Positions 41,985 to 51,139 of a stretch of 64,000 bases of DNA are shown here, piece by piece (the stretch's first letter is position 1; each line of letters starts with the position of its first letter). This stretch comes from Streptomyces sp. NBC_00820 (lineage in GTDB: Bacteria > Actinomycetota > Actinomycetes > Streptomycetales > Streptomycetaceae), in contig NZ_CP108882.1 in assembly GCF_036347055.1 (NCBI RefSeq), positions 4,444,501-4,508,500 of the forward strand. The letters are read 5' to 3'. A program made the position numbers and the translations under genes. The notes beneath the pieces were generated by a model. The model worked only from the letters and a program-made list of their open reading frames with translations, did no database searches and had not been told where the DNA came from.

Positions 41985-42743
41985 TCAGACACGACGGCGG
42001 GTCGGGGACGGACGGGTGTGGTCCAGGGCTGTCAGGAGGACCGCCAGGCCGTATATCGCGAGGCCCAGGAGGAGGGCGTTCGCGAGGGTGCTGCGGTAGC
42101 CGTGGGCGTCCGCGTCGAGGAAGGGATAGAGGTAGCGGGCCGGCGCGGAGGCGGGGAGGAAGGCCGCCCGGGCGAGGTAGAAGACCAGGTAGGCCAGGGG
42201 GTAGAGCAGCCAGGCCGCGGCCTGGCGCAGGCGCAGGCGGCCCGCGGGGGTCAGGAGGAGCCAGTCCAGGACGACCGCCGTGGGGATCAGCACGTGGAGA
42301 ACCTGGAGTGCCGCCCACTGGGCGTGCCAGCGTGCCGGGGGCTCCGTCGCGCCCGTCATGGAGAACGGGGGCGTCGTGCCGGCCAGGAGCAGGTGGTAGA
42401 CCAGCGCCGCGGTCACGGCGTAGAGGAGTGTGGCCCCTGTCACGGAGCCGGGCAGCGGGCGGCGGGTCCGCCAGGCTCTGGACGCCGAGAGGAGCATGAC
42501 GACGGCCACGATGATGTTGGCCTGGACGCCGAAGTAGCTCAGGGTGCGTGCGGGTGTGCCCAGGAGGAGTTCCAGGGCGACGCCGGCCGCCGCCGCGGCG
42601 GCGATCAGGAGGCGGAACACCGCTGCCTGCGGGCGGCGGACGGGTCCCACCACCGCCGTCGCCGGGACGGGTGAGGGCTGCAGCACGGGCGGGCCCGGGA
42701 TCGCGGGCAGGTCCGGGATGTCCCTGGGTATCGGGGCGGTCAT
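41985..42743 (-). CDS. Pr6Pr family membrane protein
   Basis: A 252-aa protein with six helices: AAVFRLLIAAAAAAGVALEL, YFGVQANIIVAVVMLL, GATLLYAVTAALVYHLLLAG, WAALQVLHVLIPTAVVLDWL, AAWLLYPLAYLVFYLA and LANALLLGLAIYGLAVLL. The pattern HxxxPTAVxxDWLL and YPxAYLxFxLxR is that of Pr6Pr/FAR-17a-like proteins. The N-terminal 40 residues are a Pro-rich tail. No function is established. It stands alone downstream of the tRNA gene's promoter region. Confidence 0.85.
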   Translation of the reverse strand: MTAPIPRDIPDLPAIPGPPVLQPSPVPATAVVGPVRRPQAAVFRLLIAAAAAAGVALELLLGTPARTLSYFGVQANIIVAVVMLLSASRAWRTRRPLPGSVTGATLLYAVTAALVYHLLLAGTTPPFSMTGATEPPARWHAQWAALQVLHVLIPTAVVLDWLLLTPAGRLRLRQAAAWLLYPLAYLVFYLARAAFLPASAPARYLYPFLDADAHGYRSTLANALLLGLAIYGLAVLLTALDHTRPSPTRRRV

Positions 42744-42868
42744 GCCCTCACGCTAAGCAGGAGGGGCGAAAGGGGCCATGCGGGGCACTCCGGGCGGGTT
42801 AATGCCCCCAGGAGAGTGCCGGCGCGGCAGCGCGTCAGCGTGTGGTGGGGGTGGTGGTGGCGGGCGGC

Positions 42869-42892
42869 GCCCCGGCGTGTGCGTGCCGGGGC
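42869..42892 (-). terminator. Hairpin after the metallophosphoesterase gene
   Basis: GCCCCGGC pairs with GCCGGGGC (8 bp, 8-nt loop), 36 bp downstream of the stop on the reverse strand. Confidence 0.6.
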
Positions 42893-42927
42893 TGCCTGCG
42901 GGCCCGTCTCCGAATCCCCGCTCCCCT

Positions 42928-43854
42928 TTACTCCTGTCCCACCAGTGTCAGCAGCGTCGCCTCCGGCGGGCAGGCGAAGCGGACCGGGGTGTAGCGGTTG
43001 GTGCCGCAGCCCGCCGAGACGTGGAGGTAGGAGGTGCGGCCCTCCGAGGTGTGGGTGGAGAGGCCCTTCACGCGGTCCGTGTCGAGGTCGCAGTTGGTGA
43101 CCAGGGCGCCGTAGAAGGGGATGCAGAGCTGGCCGCCGTGGGTGTGGCCGGCCAGGATCAGGGGATAGTCGTCCGCGGTGAAGGAGTCCAGGACGCGCAG
43201 GTAGGGCGCGTGGACGACGCCCATCGAGAAGTCGTACGTGCCGGACGGGCCGCCTGCCACGCGCGCGTAGCGGTCGCGCTTGATGTGGGGGTCGTCCAGG
43301 CCGGTCAGCTCGATCGACATGCCCTCCAGCTTCAGAACGCCCCGGGTGTTCGTCAGGTTCAGCCAGCCCGCGGTGTCGAAGCCGTCGCGCAGGTCTTCCC
43401 AGGGGTTGTGGATCGCCCCGGTCGCCGGCTTGTTGCCGTTCAGACCGTGGCGGCCGTTGGCCTTCTCCATCAAGTAGCGGGCGGGGTTGCGGAGTTTGGG
43501 GCCGTAGTAGTCGTTCGAGCCGAAGACGTACGCGCCCGGGAACTCCATCAGCGGGCCGAGGGCGTCCAGAACCTCCGGGACGCCTTCCGGGTCGGACAGG
43601 TTGTCGCCGGTGTTGATCACGAAGTCGGGGCGCAGGCCCGCCAGCGACTGCAGCCAGCGCCGCTTCTTGCTCTGCCCGCTCACCATGTGGATGTCGGAGA
43701 CCTGGAGCACGCGCAGCGGGCGCATGCCCGGCGGGAGGACCGGGACCGTCACCCGTCGGAGGCGGAAGGAGCGGGCTTCGAACCCCGCCGCGTACGCCAG
43801 TCCGGCGGCGCCTGCCGCCATGATTCCCAGGGGTACTCCATATCGCGCGCGCAT
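42928..43854 (-). CDS. Membrane-anchored metallophosphoesterase
   Basis: A 308-aa calcineurin-like phosphoesterase of the YaeI/YkuE group. A short N-terminal helix (GVPLGIMAAGAAGLAYAAGF) anchors it. Metal ligands are in LQVSDIHMV, NTGDNLSD, FGSNDYYG (Asn-Asp replacing the usual GNHD/E) and LAGHTHGGQL. Relatives act on UDP-diacylglucosamine or unknown lipid phosphates. The substrate here is unknown. Confidence 0.88.
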   Translation of the reverse strand: MRARYGVPLGIMAAGAAGLAYAAGFEARSFRLRRVTVPVLPPGMRPLRVLQVSDIHMVSGQSKKRRWLQSLAGLRPDFVINTGDNLSDPEGVPEVLDALGPLMEFPGAYVFGSNDYYGPKLRNPARYLMEKANGRHGLNGNKPATGAIHNPWEDLRDGFDTAGWLNLTNTRGVLKLEGMSIELTGLDDPHIKRDRYARVAGGPSGTYDFSMGVVHAPYLRVLDSFTADDYPLILAGHTHGGQLCIPFYGALVTNCDLDTDRVKGLSTHTSEGRTSYLHVSAGCGTNRYTPVRFACPPEATLLTLVGQE

Positions 43855-43948
43855 ACGACCATCGTGTCAGACGCGCCCGGGGCCCTGATACCGGCCGCCC
43901 GGTAAATCAACGGGCGTTCGGACGCGCGTACCTGCGACAATCGGTCTC

Positions 43949-44416
43949 ATGACCACCACGCTCAAGTCGAAGCTGCACGACGACCTCAACGCCGCGATCA
44001 AGGCGCGCGACGAGCTGCGCTCCTCGACGCTCCGGCTGACGCTCACCGCGATCACCAAGGAGGAGGTCTCGGGCAAGGAGAAGCGGGAGCTGTCCGACGA
44101 CGAGGTCCTCAAGGTGATCACCAAGGAGGCCAAGAAGCGCCGTGAGGCGGCCGAGGCCTTCGCGCAGGGTGGCCGTACCGAGTCGGCCGAGCGGGAGAAG
44201 GCGGAGGGCGAGCTCCTCGCCGAGTACCTGCCCAAGCAGCTCTCCGACGACGAGCTGAACGCGATCGTCTCCCAGGCCGTCGAGGAGGCGAAGGCGGCCG
44301 GCGCCGAGGGGCCGCGGGCCATGGGCGCCGTGATGAAGATCGTGAACCCGAAGGTGGCCGGCCTGGCCGAGGGCGGCCGTGTCGCCGCCGTCGTGAAGAA
44401 GCTCCTCCAGGGCTGA
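43949..44416 (+). CDS. GatB/YqeY domain protein
   Basis: A 155-aa helical protein. DLNAAIKARDELRSSTLRLT at the N-terminus and GPRAMGAVMKIVNPKVAGLA at the end are typical of YqeY, which resembles the tail domain of the GatB amidotransferase subunit that contacts tRNA. Its cellular role is not established. A 22-bp hairpin terminates it. Confidence 0.92.
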   Translation: MTTTLKSKLHDDLNAAIKARDELRSSTLRLTLTAITKEEVSGKEKRELSDDEVLKVITKEAKKRREAAEAFAQGGRTESAEREKAEGELLAEYLPKQLSDDELNAIVSQAVEEAKAAGAEGPRAMGAVMKIVNPKVAGLAEGGRVAAVVKKLLQG

Positions 44417-44455
44417 GCCCGGGCCTCGGCGGCAGAGGTTCGCCGGCGGACTTCC

Positions 44456-44506
44456 GTACGACGACGGGGCCGCACCCCGATGAAGGGTGCGGCCCCGTCG
44501 TCGTAC
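44456..44506. terminator. Very strong bidirectional terminator
   Basis: Perfect 22-bp stem (GTACGACGACGGGGCCGCAC plus CC) with a 7-nt loop between the convergent yqeY and PBP genes. Confidence 0.9.
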
Positions 44507-44518
44507 CTCGGGAGCGGA

Positions 44519-46870
44519 TCAGCGGCGCGTGCCGCCGTTCCGGCCGCCGTTGCCCTGGCCCTGGGTGAGGTTCCCGGGCAAGGTGAACGTCGGTGCCGGG
44601 ACGGTGCCACCGGTGGGGGTACCCGCAGTTCCGCCGGTCGTTCCGCCGAGCGTTCCACCGGGCGCTCCGCCGGTCGTCCCGCCGTCCGTCAGACCGCCGA
44701 ACAGCCCGCCGATCAGACCGCCCGTACGGCCCCGGTTCCGCCCGTCGTTGCCGCCGTTGCCGTCGTCGCCCCGGCCGTGGTCGTCCCCGTTGCCCTCGTC
44801 GGGGATGTCGATCAGGTTGAAGTCCGGGGCGGCCTTGCCGGAGAGGGCGCCGGTCATGGCGTCCTTCCAGATCGGGCCCGGGACGTCGGCGCCGTAGACG
44901 ACCGGGTGGTAGACCCCGCCGATGCTGATGCTGGTCATCTGCACGTCCTGGCGGGCGCTGCCGACCCAGACCGCGCCGGACATGTTGGGCGTGTAGCCGA
45001 CGAACCAGGCGTTCTTGCGCTCGTCGGTGGTACCCGTCTTGCCCGCGTTGTCCCGGTCGCTCAGGCCGGCCTCCTGGCCGGTGCCGGAGTCGATCACGCC
45101 GCGCAGCAGGGTGTTGACCGTGTCGGCCGTCTTCTCGCTCATCGCGCGCGAGCAGGTGGACCTGGGCACCGGGAGCGACCGCTCCTCGTCGTCGATCTTC
45201 TGGGTGATCGACTCGATGGCGACCGGCGTGCAGTACATGCCCCGGGAGGCGAAGGTGGCGTACGCCTCGGCCATCGTCAGCGGGGACAGGCCGATCGCGC
45301 CGAGGGCGATGGAGGGGGTCTCGGGGAGCTTGGAGCCGTCGCCCTGCACCACGTGCATCGCGTCGGTCATCTTCACCACCGGGCACAGGCCGATGTCGGA
45401 GATCAGCTGCACGAAGTAGGTGTTGATGGACTTCGCCATCGCCTCCTTCATGCGGTACGGGCCCTTCTCGGACTCGTTCTCGTTCTCCACCGTCTCCGGC
45501 TTGGTCCTGCTGTTGCGATACGGGAGGCTGCCGCACCGCTGCACCGGGCTCGGGTACTGCATCTTGTACGGCGCCGAGTACTCCTGCGTCGCCGGCTTGC
45601 CGCCCTCGATCGCGGCCGCGGCCACGAACGGCTTGAAGGTCGAACCCGTCGGGAAGCCGTAGTTGGAGCCGCCCCAGGCGCGGTCGACCGAGAAGTTGTA
45701 CTCGGTCTCGTTCTTGCCGTAGCCGAACGGCTTGGACTGGCCCATCGCCAGGACCTTGCCGGTGCCGGGCTCGACCAGGGTGGAGGCCGCGGCGACCGAG
45801 TCGGACTTGTTGACGTGCTCCTTCAGGGAGGCCTGTACGGAGTCCTGGGCCTGCGGGTCCAGGGTCGTACGGATGGTCAGGCCACCCTTGTTCCAGACCT
45901 TGGCGCGCTCCTCGGCGGTCTTGCCGAAGACCGGGTCGTTGAGGAAGACGTGCTCGACGTACTTGCAGAAGAACGCGGCGCCCCGGGAGGCGGTGATGCA
46001 GCCGTTCTTCGGCCGGCTGACGTGCAGCCCGAGCGGCGCCTCCTTGGCCCGGTCGGCCTCCGCCGGGGAGATGTCGCCGACCTCGGCCATGCGCTGGAGC
46101 ACGATGTTGCGCCGCTTGGTGGCCTCGGCCTCGTCGTTGACGGGGTCGTAGCGGCTCGGGGACTGGACGATGCCGGCCAGCAGCGCCGATTCCTGGAGGT
46201 TCAGGTCCTTGGCGTGCTTGGAGAAGTACCGCTGGGAGGCCGCCTCGACGCCGTACGCCTGCTCGCCGAAGAAGGTGATGTTCAGGTAGTTCTCGAGGAT
46301 CTTCTTCTTGCCGAGCTTCTCCTCGATCTGGATCGCGTACTTCAGCTCGCGCACCTTGCGGCCCAGCGTCTGCTGGGTGGCCTGGGCGACCTTCGTCGGG
46401 TCGTCGCCGGCCTCCTCGATGAAGTAGTTCTTCACCAGCTGCTGGGTGAGCGTGGAGGCTCCCTCGGCGACCCCGCCGCTCTGCGCGTTCTTGTTCACCG
46501 CGCGCAGGACGCCCTTGAGGTCGATGGCGCCGTGTTTGTAGAAGCGCGAGTCCTCGATCGCGACGATCGACTTCTGCATGTACGGCGAGATGTCCTTGAG
46601 GTCCACCACCGTGCGGTCGCGGGAGTAGACGGTCGCGATCTGGTTGCCCTGGCTGTCCAGTATGGTCGTGCGCTGGCTGAGCTGGGGGCTCTTGAGGTTG
46701 GCCGGGATCTCGTCGAAGCCCTTGACCGAGCCCTTGGCCGCGAGGCCCAGCGCCCCGGCCGCGGGCAGTGCGATGCCCGCCATCACGGCTCCCGCGAGCA
46801 CACTGACACCGAGGAACTTGGCGGCCTGCTGCGTTGCCGAGAGGCCACCGCCCGAGCTCTTCTTTGGCAT
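44519..46870 (-). CDS. Bifunctional penicillin-binding protein (class A)
   Basis: A 783-aa peptidoglycan polymerase. Membrane helix near 17-47. Glycosyltransferase 51 domain: catalytic E106 in AIEDSRFYKHGAID, GASTLTQQLVKNYF, RKVRELKYAIQIEEKLGKKK. Transpeptidase: TGSTFKPF (Ser near 410), SIN in MAKSINTYF, KTGTT near 611. The last 85 residues are a Gly/Asp/Asn/Pro tail outside the cell. It lies upstream of wblA in the opposite direction, over a 600-bp spacer. Confidence 0.95.
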   Translation of the reverse strand: MPKKSSGGGLSATQQAAKFLGVSVLAGAVMAGIALPAAGALGLAAKGSVKGFDEIPANLKSPQLSQRTTILDSQGNQIATVYSRDRTVVDLKDISPYMQKSIVAIEDSRFYKHGAIDLKGVLRAVNKNAQSGGVAEGASTLTQQLVKNYFIEEAGDDPTKVAQATQQTLGRKVRELKYAIQIEEKLGKKKILENYLNITFFGEQAYGVEAASQRYFSKHAKDLNLQESALLAGIVQSPSRYDPVNDEAEATKRRNIVLQRMAEVGDISPAEADRAKEAPLGLHVSRPKNGCITASRGAAFFCKYVEHVFLNDPVFGKTAEERAKVWNKGGLTIRTTLDPQAQDSVQASLKEHVNKSDSVAAASTLVEPGTGKVLAMGQSKPFGYGKNETEYNFSVDRAWGGSNYGFPTGSTFKPFVAAAAIEGGKPATQEYSAPYKMQYPSPVQRCGSLPYRNSRTKPETVENENESEKGPYRMKEAMAKSINTYFVQLISDIGLCPVVKMTDAMHVVQGDGSKLPETPSIALGAIGLSPLTMAEAYATFASRGMYCTPVAIESITQKIDDEERSLPVPRSTCSRAMSEKTADTVNTLLRGVIDSGTGQEAGLSDRDNAGKTGTTDERKNAWFVGYTPNMSGAVWVGSARQDVQMTSISIGGVYHPVVYGADVPGPIWKDAMTGALSGKAAPDFNLIDIPDEGNGDDHGRGDDGNGGNDGRNRGRTGGLIGGLFGGLTDGGTTGGAPGGTLGGTTGGTAGTPTGGTVPAPTFTLPGNLTQGQGNGGRNGGTRR

Positions 46871-47476
46871 GGAGGCAGCCTAATCCGTAGGTGTCGGCGT
46901 TCCGATGGACCGGCCGCCCCTCGGGATGTTCAGGTGCGGGATCGTGACGTGCGCGGGGTTCGGGGCGGCCGGGCCAGCTTGGCTTCCTGGTGGTGAACGG
47001 CGCGTCGGCACAGGTCGCTCACAGGCCCCGCGCACGTCGCTCAAGGCCCCCGCATCACGGCGCGGCAAAGCGGGGCGCGCACCTTCTCATTCGCCGGACA
47101 CGCGCGCAGGCCTTGGCCTAAGCTGCTCTCAACTGTCACGGCAGTGCGGCCACGTATCAATACGTCCGGCGACCCCGAATCGTTCCGGAAGTACCCCGAC
47201 TTTCTGGTGGGGGCGTGTCCGAATTCGCCTTGTGTGTCACCTGACGCCCGCTGTGGCGCAGCACAGCTGTCCCGCTTTGCCGGGATGATCACGCATGTCG
47301 CCAGCTCACTCCCGCGGGTGATCTGCCGCTTACCCATAGTCCGTTCGGGCCATTCAAGATTGGGCCCGAAGGGGGTGTTGCGCTGCCCCCACCTTCCGTA
47401 ACGTCCTCAACTGGCGGCGGTGAATATGCCGCTGCCGCCGTGGGGGAGCCTCGATTCGGGAGAGGACGGCGCCGGT
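46871..47476. other. Long divergent regulatory region upstream of wblA
   Basis: 606 bp between the PBP and wblA starts with no credible gene. It is less GC-rich than its flanks around 47110-47170 and 47290-47360, contains TCAC-N8-GTGA at about 47308-47323, and is large enough for several regulator sites. I cannot place promoters with confidence. Confidence 0.5.
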
Positions 47477-47815
47477 ATGGGCTGGGTAACCGACTGGAGT
47501 GCGCAGGCTGCCTGCCGCACTACCGATCCGGATGAACTGTTCGTTCAGGGAGCAGCGCAGAACAGGGCCAAGGCGGTGTGCACCGGGTGCCCGGTACGCA
47601 CCGAGTGCCTGGCCGACGCGCTGGACAACCGCGTCGAATTCGGCGTGTGGGGAGGCATGACGGAGCGGGAGCGTCGCGCGCTGCTGCGCCGCCGGCCCAC
47701 CGTGACCTCCTGGCGCAGACTGCTGGAGACCGCCCGCTCGGAGTACGAGCGCGGCGCCGGAATCGTGCCCCTCGACAACGACGAGGTGTACGAGAACTAC
47801 GCGGCGGTGAGCTGA
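47477..47815 (+). CDS. wblA: WhiB-like iron-sulfur regulator WblA
   Basis: A 112-aa WhiB-like protein matching WblA, a global regulator of sporulation and antibiotic production in Streptomyces. The four cluster ligands are C13, C35, C38 and C44 (VCTGCPVRTEC), followed by the GVWGG turn (56-60) and a basic RERRALLRRRP segment for DNA/sigma contact. An acidic tail follows. The start MGWVTDW gives the usual length; an upstream ATG at 47426 (18 codons before) is in frame but gives an atypical extension. Neighbouring ArsA-type ATPase genes are convergent. Confidence 0.93.
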   Translation: MGWVTDWSAQAACRTTDPDELFVQGAAQNRAKAVCTGCPVRTECLADALDNRVEFGVWGGMTERERRALLRRRPTVTSWRRLLETARSEYERGAGIVPLDNDEVYENYAAVS

Positions 47816-47935
47816 GGGCAACGCCCTCCGGCATAGGCCGAGGGCCGTACCGACCGGGCATGAACCGCGGGAACATCGGCCGGGCAGGTGCGCGCCGGCG
47901 GCGAGCCGCCCGTACGCGGGCCCTCGCCGGACGGC

Positions 47936-48110
47936 CGCGCGGCACGGCCAGTGCGACCGTTGTGACGTGACCGGGCGACTGTTGCGGCATGGCCGGCGCG
48001 ACTGCTGTGGCGTGACCGGCGCGACTGTTGTGGCGCGGTCGGCAGGACCGTTGTGGCGTGACCGGTTCGCCCGTTGTGGCGTGGCTGTACGACCGCTGCC
48101 CCGGTTCGCC
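47936..48110. repeat. Degenerate direct repeats between wblA and the ATPase genes
   Basis: About six imperfect units of roughly 26 bp of the form gaccgttgtggcgtgaccgg. No coding function is seen; the 296-bp spacer between these convergent genes holds only these repeats. Confidence 0.6.
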
Positions 48111-48111
48111 G

Positions 48112-49428
48112 TTACGACAGCTCGCTCTGCCCCGCCGCCAGCCGGCCGCCGATGTCGCGCAGGCCCGTGAGGTCGTGGACGTCACCGGGGAGCGCGGGTA
48201 CTTCGACGACCGCCACCTCGGGGTGGCGGGAGACGAAACGGTCCCGCGTGCGCTGTTCGCGCGAGAGCAGCTGCATGCGCTCGGCGTGCAGCCTCAGCAG
48301 GCCTGCGGTGAACTGGTCGACGGACCGCTCCGTGTCCGTGGCGGGGGAGCCTTCGTCAGGAGCCGGTGTCCCGGAAGCGGGAGATTCTGAACTTCCGTAC
48401 GTGTCGGGAGAGTTACGAAGTCCAGCTTTCCCGCCCCCCTGATCCACAATGCGGGCCTCCTCAAGATTTTCCGCGGCGGTGAGCGCCCGCTCGGCCGACA
48501 GCCGCTCGGCACCGCTGCCGTGGACACGGTTGAGGACCAGACCCACCAGCGGCATCTTCTCCGCGGCCAGCCGCTCCACGAAGTACGCGGCCTCGCGCAG
48601 CGCGTCCCGCTCGGGGGCCGCCACCACGAGGAACGCCGTACCGGGCGCCTGGAGCAGCTTGTACGTGGCGTCCGCGCGGGTGCGGAAACCGCCGAAGGTG
48701 GTGTCCATCGCGGACACGAACGTCTGGACGTCCTTCAGCAGCTGGCCGCCCAGCAGCTTGCCCAGGGTGCCGGTCATCATCGACATGCCCACGTTGAGGA
48801 AGGCCATCCCCGCGCGGCCGCCCAGCTTGGCGGGGGCGGTCAGCAGCCGGATCAGCCGGCCGTCCAGGAAGGAACCGAGCCGCTTGGGCGCGTCCAGGAA
48901 GTCCAGCGCCGAACGGGACGGCGGGGTGTCGACGACGATCAGGTCCCACTCGTCCCGGGCCCGCAGCTGCCCCAGCTTCTCCATCGCCATGTACTCCTGC
49001 GTGCCCGCGAAGCCCGCCGAGAGCGACTGGTAGAAGGGGTTGGCCAGGATCACGGCCGCCCGCTCGGGGTCCGCGTGCGCCTCCACGACCTCGTCGAAGG
49101 TGCGCTTCATGTCCAGCATCATGGCGTGCAGTTCGCCGTCGCCGTCGGTGCCCTTCACCCGGCGCGGCACGTTGTCGAGCGAGTCGATGCCCATCGACTG
49201 GGCCAGCCGCCTGGCCGGGTCGATGGTGAGCACGACCACCTTGCGGCCGCGCTCGGCCGCCCGCAGCCCGAGGGCCGCCGCGGTCGTCGTCTTGCCGACC
49301 CCGCCGGAGCCGCAGCACACCACGATCCGGGTCCCCGGATCGTCCAGCAGCGCGTCGACGTCGAGCACACGCGCGGGGGAGAGGTAAGGGCGGGCGGCGT
49401 CCTGCGCCTCGGCCTGGTCCGGACTCAT
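48112..49428 (-). CDS. ArsA-type ATPase, second gene
   Basis: A 438-aa SIMIBI-class ATPase of the ArsA/GET3 kind. The P-loop is CCGSGGVGKTTTA at 38-50, lacking the signature lysine (GSGG, not GKGG). Switch regions: TIDPARRLAQ and IVVDTPPSRSALDFL. A hydrophobic helical part in the middle (MSMMTGTLGKLLGGQLLKDV) matches the membrane-protein-binding region of the family. An unusual Ser/Pro/Asp-rich insert lies near 345-375. It overlaps the first ATPase gene by 4 bp, so the two likely form a heterodimer. No arsenite genes are nearby. Confidence 0.9.
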   Translation of the reverse strand: MSPDQAEAQDAARPYLSPARVLDVDALLDDPGTRIVVCCGSGGVGKTTTAAALGLRAAERGRKVVVLTIDPARRLAQSMGIDSLDNVPRRVKGTDGDGELHAMMLDMKRTFDEVVEAHADPERAAVILANPFYQSLSAGFAGTQEYMAMEKLGQLRARDEWDLIVVDTPPSRSALDFLDAPKRLGSFLDGRLIRLLTAPAKLGGRAGMAFLNVGMSMMTGTLGKLLGGQLLKDVQTFVSAMDTTFGGFRTRADATYKLLQAPGTAFLVVAAPERDALREAAYFVERLAAEKMPLVGLVLNRVHGSGAERLSAERALTAAENLEEARIVDQGGGKAGLRNSPDTYGSSESPASGTPAPDEGSPATDTERSVDQFTAGLLRLHAERMQLLSREQRTRDRFVSRHPEVAVVEVPALPGDVHDLTGLRDIGGRLAAGQSELS

Positions 49429-50402
49429 GACAACCCCTGACTGCGCAGCTCGGTGGCGAGTTCGTACAGACCCGCCAGGTCCATTCCCTCGGCGAGCAGC
49501 GGAAGTTCGTGCAGCGGCAGGCCCAGCTCCTCCAGGGCCGCGCGCTGCTCCTGCTCCAGCGTGTGCCGCTCGGCGTACTCCGCGGCCTGCTCCAGCAGCG
49601 GGCCGACCAGCCGCTCGGCGTTCCCGCCCCGGCGCGCGCCGCCGAGTCCCGCGGCGGACAGTGCCTGCGCGACCGAGGAGCGGGCGACGGTCGGCACGAG
49701 TTCCAGGTCGGCCGCGTCGAGCACCGCCGGACGCACCATGTTCACGATGACCCGGCCCACGGGCAGCCCCGCCGCGCGCAGTTCGGCGATGCCGTCGGCG
49801 GTCTCCTGGACGGGCATCTCCTCCAGCAGCGTCACCAGGTGCACCGCCGTCTCCGGAGACTTCAGCACCCGCATCACGGCCTGCGCCTGATTGTGTATCG
49901 GGCCGATCTTCGCCAGGCCCGCCATCTCGTCGTTGACGTTCAGGAAGCGGGTGATGCGGCCCGTCGGCGGGGCGTCCATGACCACGTAGTCGTAGAGGAA
50001 CGCGCCGCTCTTGTCCTTGCGGCGCACCGCCTCGCACGCCTTGCCGGTGAGGAGGACGTCCCTCAGTCCCGGCGCGACGGTGGTGGCGAAGTCTATGGCG
50101 CCGAGTTTCTTCAGGGCGCGGCCCGCGCCGCCGAGTTTGTAGAACATCTGGAGATAGTCCAGAAGGGCCAGTTCGGGATCGATGGCGAGGGAGTACACCT
50201 CTCCGCCCCCGGGAGCGACCGCGATCTTTCGCTCCTCGTAGGGCAGCGCCTCTGTCTCGAAGAGCTGTGCGATGCCCTGCCGACCCTCGACCTCCACGAG
50301 AAGCGTCCGCTTCCCCTCGGTCGCGAGGGCCAGCGCGAGTGCGGCGGCGACCGTCGTCTTGCCGGTCCCGCCCTTGCCGCTGACGACCTGGAGCCTGCTC
50401 AC
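49425..50402 (-). CDS. ArsA-type ATPase, first gene
   Basis: A 325-aa ATPase of the ArsA/GET3 group. The deviant Walker A motif GKGGTGKTT (9-17) carries the signature lysine K10 missing from its partner. Switch motif: YVVMDAPPTGRITRFL. A helical region contains YLQMFYKLGGAGRAL. The start is GTG; no strong ribosome binding site is visible. It is translationally coupled to the second ATPase. In actinomycetes this pair is always next to wblA-like genes; a role in membrane protein handling is inferred from the family. Confidence 0.9.
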   Translation of the reverse strand: MSRLQVVSGKGGTGKTTVAAALALALATEGKRTLLVEVEGRQGIAQLFETEALPYEERKIAVAPGGGEVYSLAIDPELALLDYLQMFYKLGGAGRALKKLGAIDFATTVAPGLRDVLLTGKACEAVRRKDKSGAFLYDYVVMDAPPTGRITRFLNVNDEMAGLAKIGPIHNQAQAVMRVLKSPETAVHLVTLLEEMPVQETADGIAELRAAGLPVGRVIVNMVRPAVLDAADLELVPTVARSSVAQALSAAGLGGARRGGNAERLVGPLLEQAAEYAERHTLEQEQRAALEELGLPLHELPLLAEGMDLAGLYELATELRSQGLS

Positions 50403-50496
50403 ACCATCGAGACTAACCAGTCCGGCCGACACTCACGCGGGAGGCTGTGGATAACGACGCCCGCGGGCGTCCGCCGGTCCCCCCGGTCACAGCGGA

Positions 50497-50502
50497 TACA
50501 GT
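50497..50502 (+). promoter_or_regulatory. Candidate leaderless -10 box
   Basis: TACAGT, 6 nt before the DUF4177 ATG, which lacks a ribosome binding site. Confidence 0.5.
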
Positions 50503-50508
50503 CGGCCC

Positions 50509-50670
50509 ATGACCAAGTGGGAATACGCAACCGTGCCGCTGCTCGTCCACGCCACGAAGCAGATCCTGGACACCTGGGGCGAGGACGGCTGGGAGCTCGT
50601 CCAGGTCGTGCCCGGGCCCAACAACCCCGAACAGCTCGTGGCCTACCTGAAGCGGGAGAAGCAGGCGTGA
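50509..50670 (+). CDS. DUF4177 small protein, 53 aa
   Basis: Reads MTKWEYATVPLLVHATKQIL then DTWGEDGWELVQVVPGPN, the compact DUF4177 pattern (WEY ... GxxGWELV). Function is unknown. It overlaps the RidA gene by 4 bp and is the first gene of a run of co-directional genes. It is probably translated from a leaderless transcript. Confidence 0.85.
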   Translation: MTKWEYATVPLLVHATKQILDTWGEDGWELVQVVPGPNNPEQLVAYLKREKQA

Positions 50671-51131
50671 GCACCGTCGAGGCCAAGCTGGCCGAACTGG
50701 GCCTGACCCTGCCGGCGGTCGTACCGCCGCTGGCCTCGTACCAGCCGGCCGTCCGGTCCGGCATGTACGTCTACACCTCCGGCCAGCTGCCGATGGTGGA
50801 GGGGCAGCTGCCCGTCACCGGCAAGGTCGGCGCCGAGGTCACCGCGGAGGAGGCCAAGGACCTGGCCCGCACCTGTGCGCTGAACGCCCTGGCCGCCGTG
50901 AAGTCCGTCACCGGCGACCTGGACCGCATCGCGCGCGTGGTGAAGGTCGTCGGCTTCGTCGCCTCCGCGGCCGACTTCACCGGCCAGCCCGGTGTCATCA
51001 ACGGCGCCAGCGAGCTGCTCGGCGAGGTCCTCGGTGAGCGCGGTGTGCACGCCCGCAGCGCCGTGGGCGTCGCGGTGCTCCCGCTGGACGCGCCGGTGGA
51101 GGTCGAGATCCAGGTCGAGCTGCTTCCGTAG
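50667..51131 (+). CDS. RidA family protein
   Basis: A 154-aa member of the RidA/YjgF family, which hydrolyses reactive enamine/imine intermediates from PLP enzymes. Motifs YVYTSGQLPM, ARTCALNALAAVKSVTGDL and GERGVHARSAVGVAVLPL are present; the Arg of ARSAVG is the usual substrate-binding residue. Length is slightly above the 130-residue norm because of the N-terminus. GTG start overlaps DUF4177. Confidence 0.9.
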   Translation: MSTVEAKLAELGLTLPAVVPPLASYQPAVRSGMYVYTSGQLPMVEGQLPVTGKVGAEVTAEEAKDLARTCALNALAAVKSVTGDLDRIARVVKVVGFVASAADFTGQPGVINGASELLGEVLGERGVHARSAVGVAVLPLDAPVEVEIQVELLP

Positions 51132-51139
51132 CTCTGCCG

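Noticed and set aside
47476..47477. Longer WblA starting at the upstream in-frame ATG
   Set aside because: The extra residues are not part of WblA as known and the shorter start gives the standard 112-residue protein.
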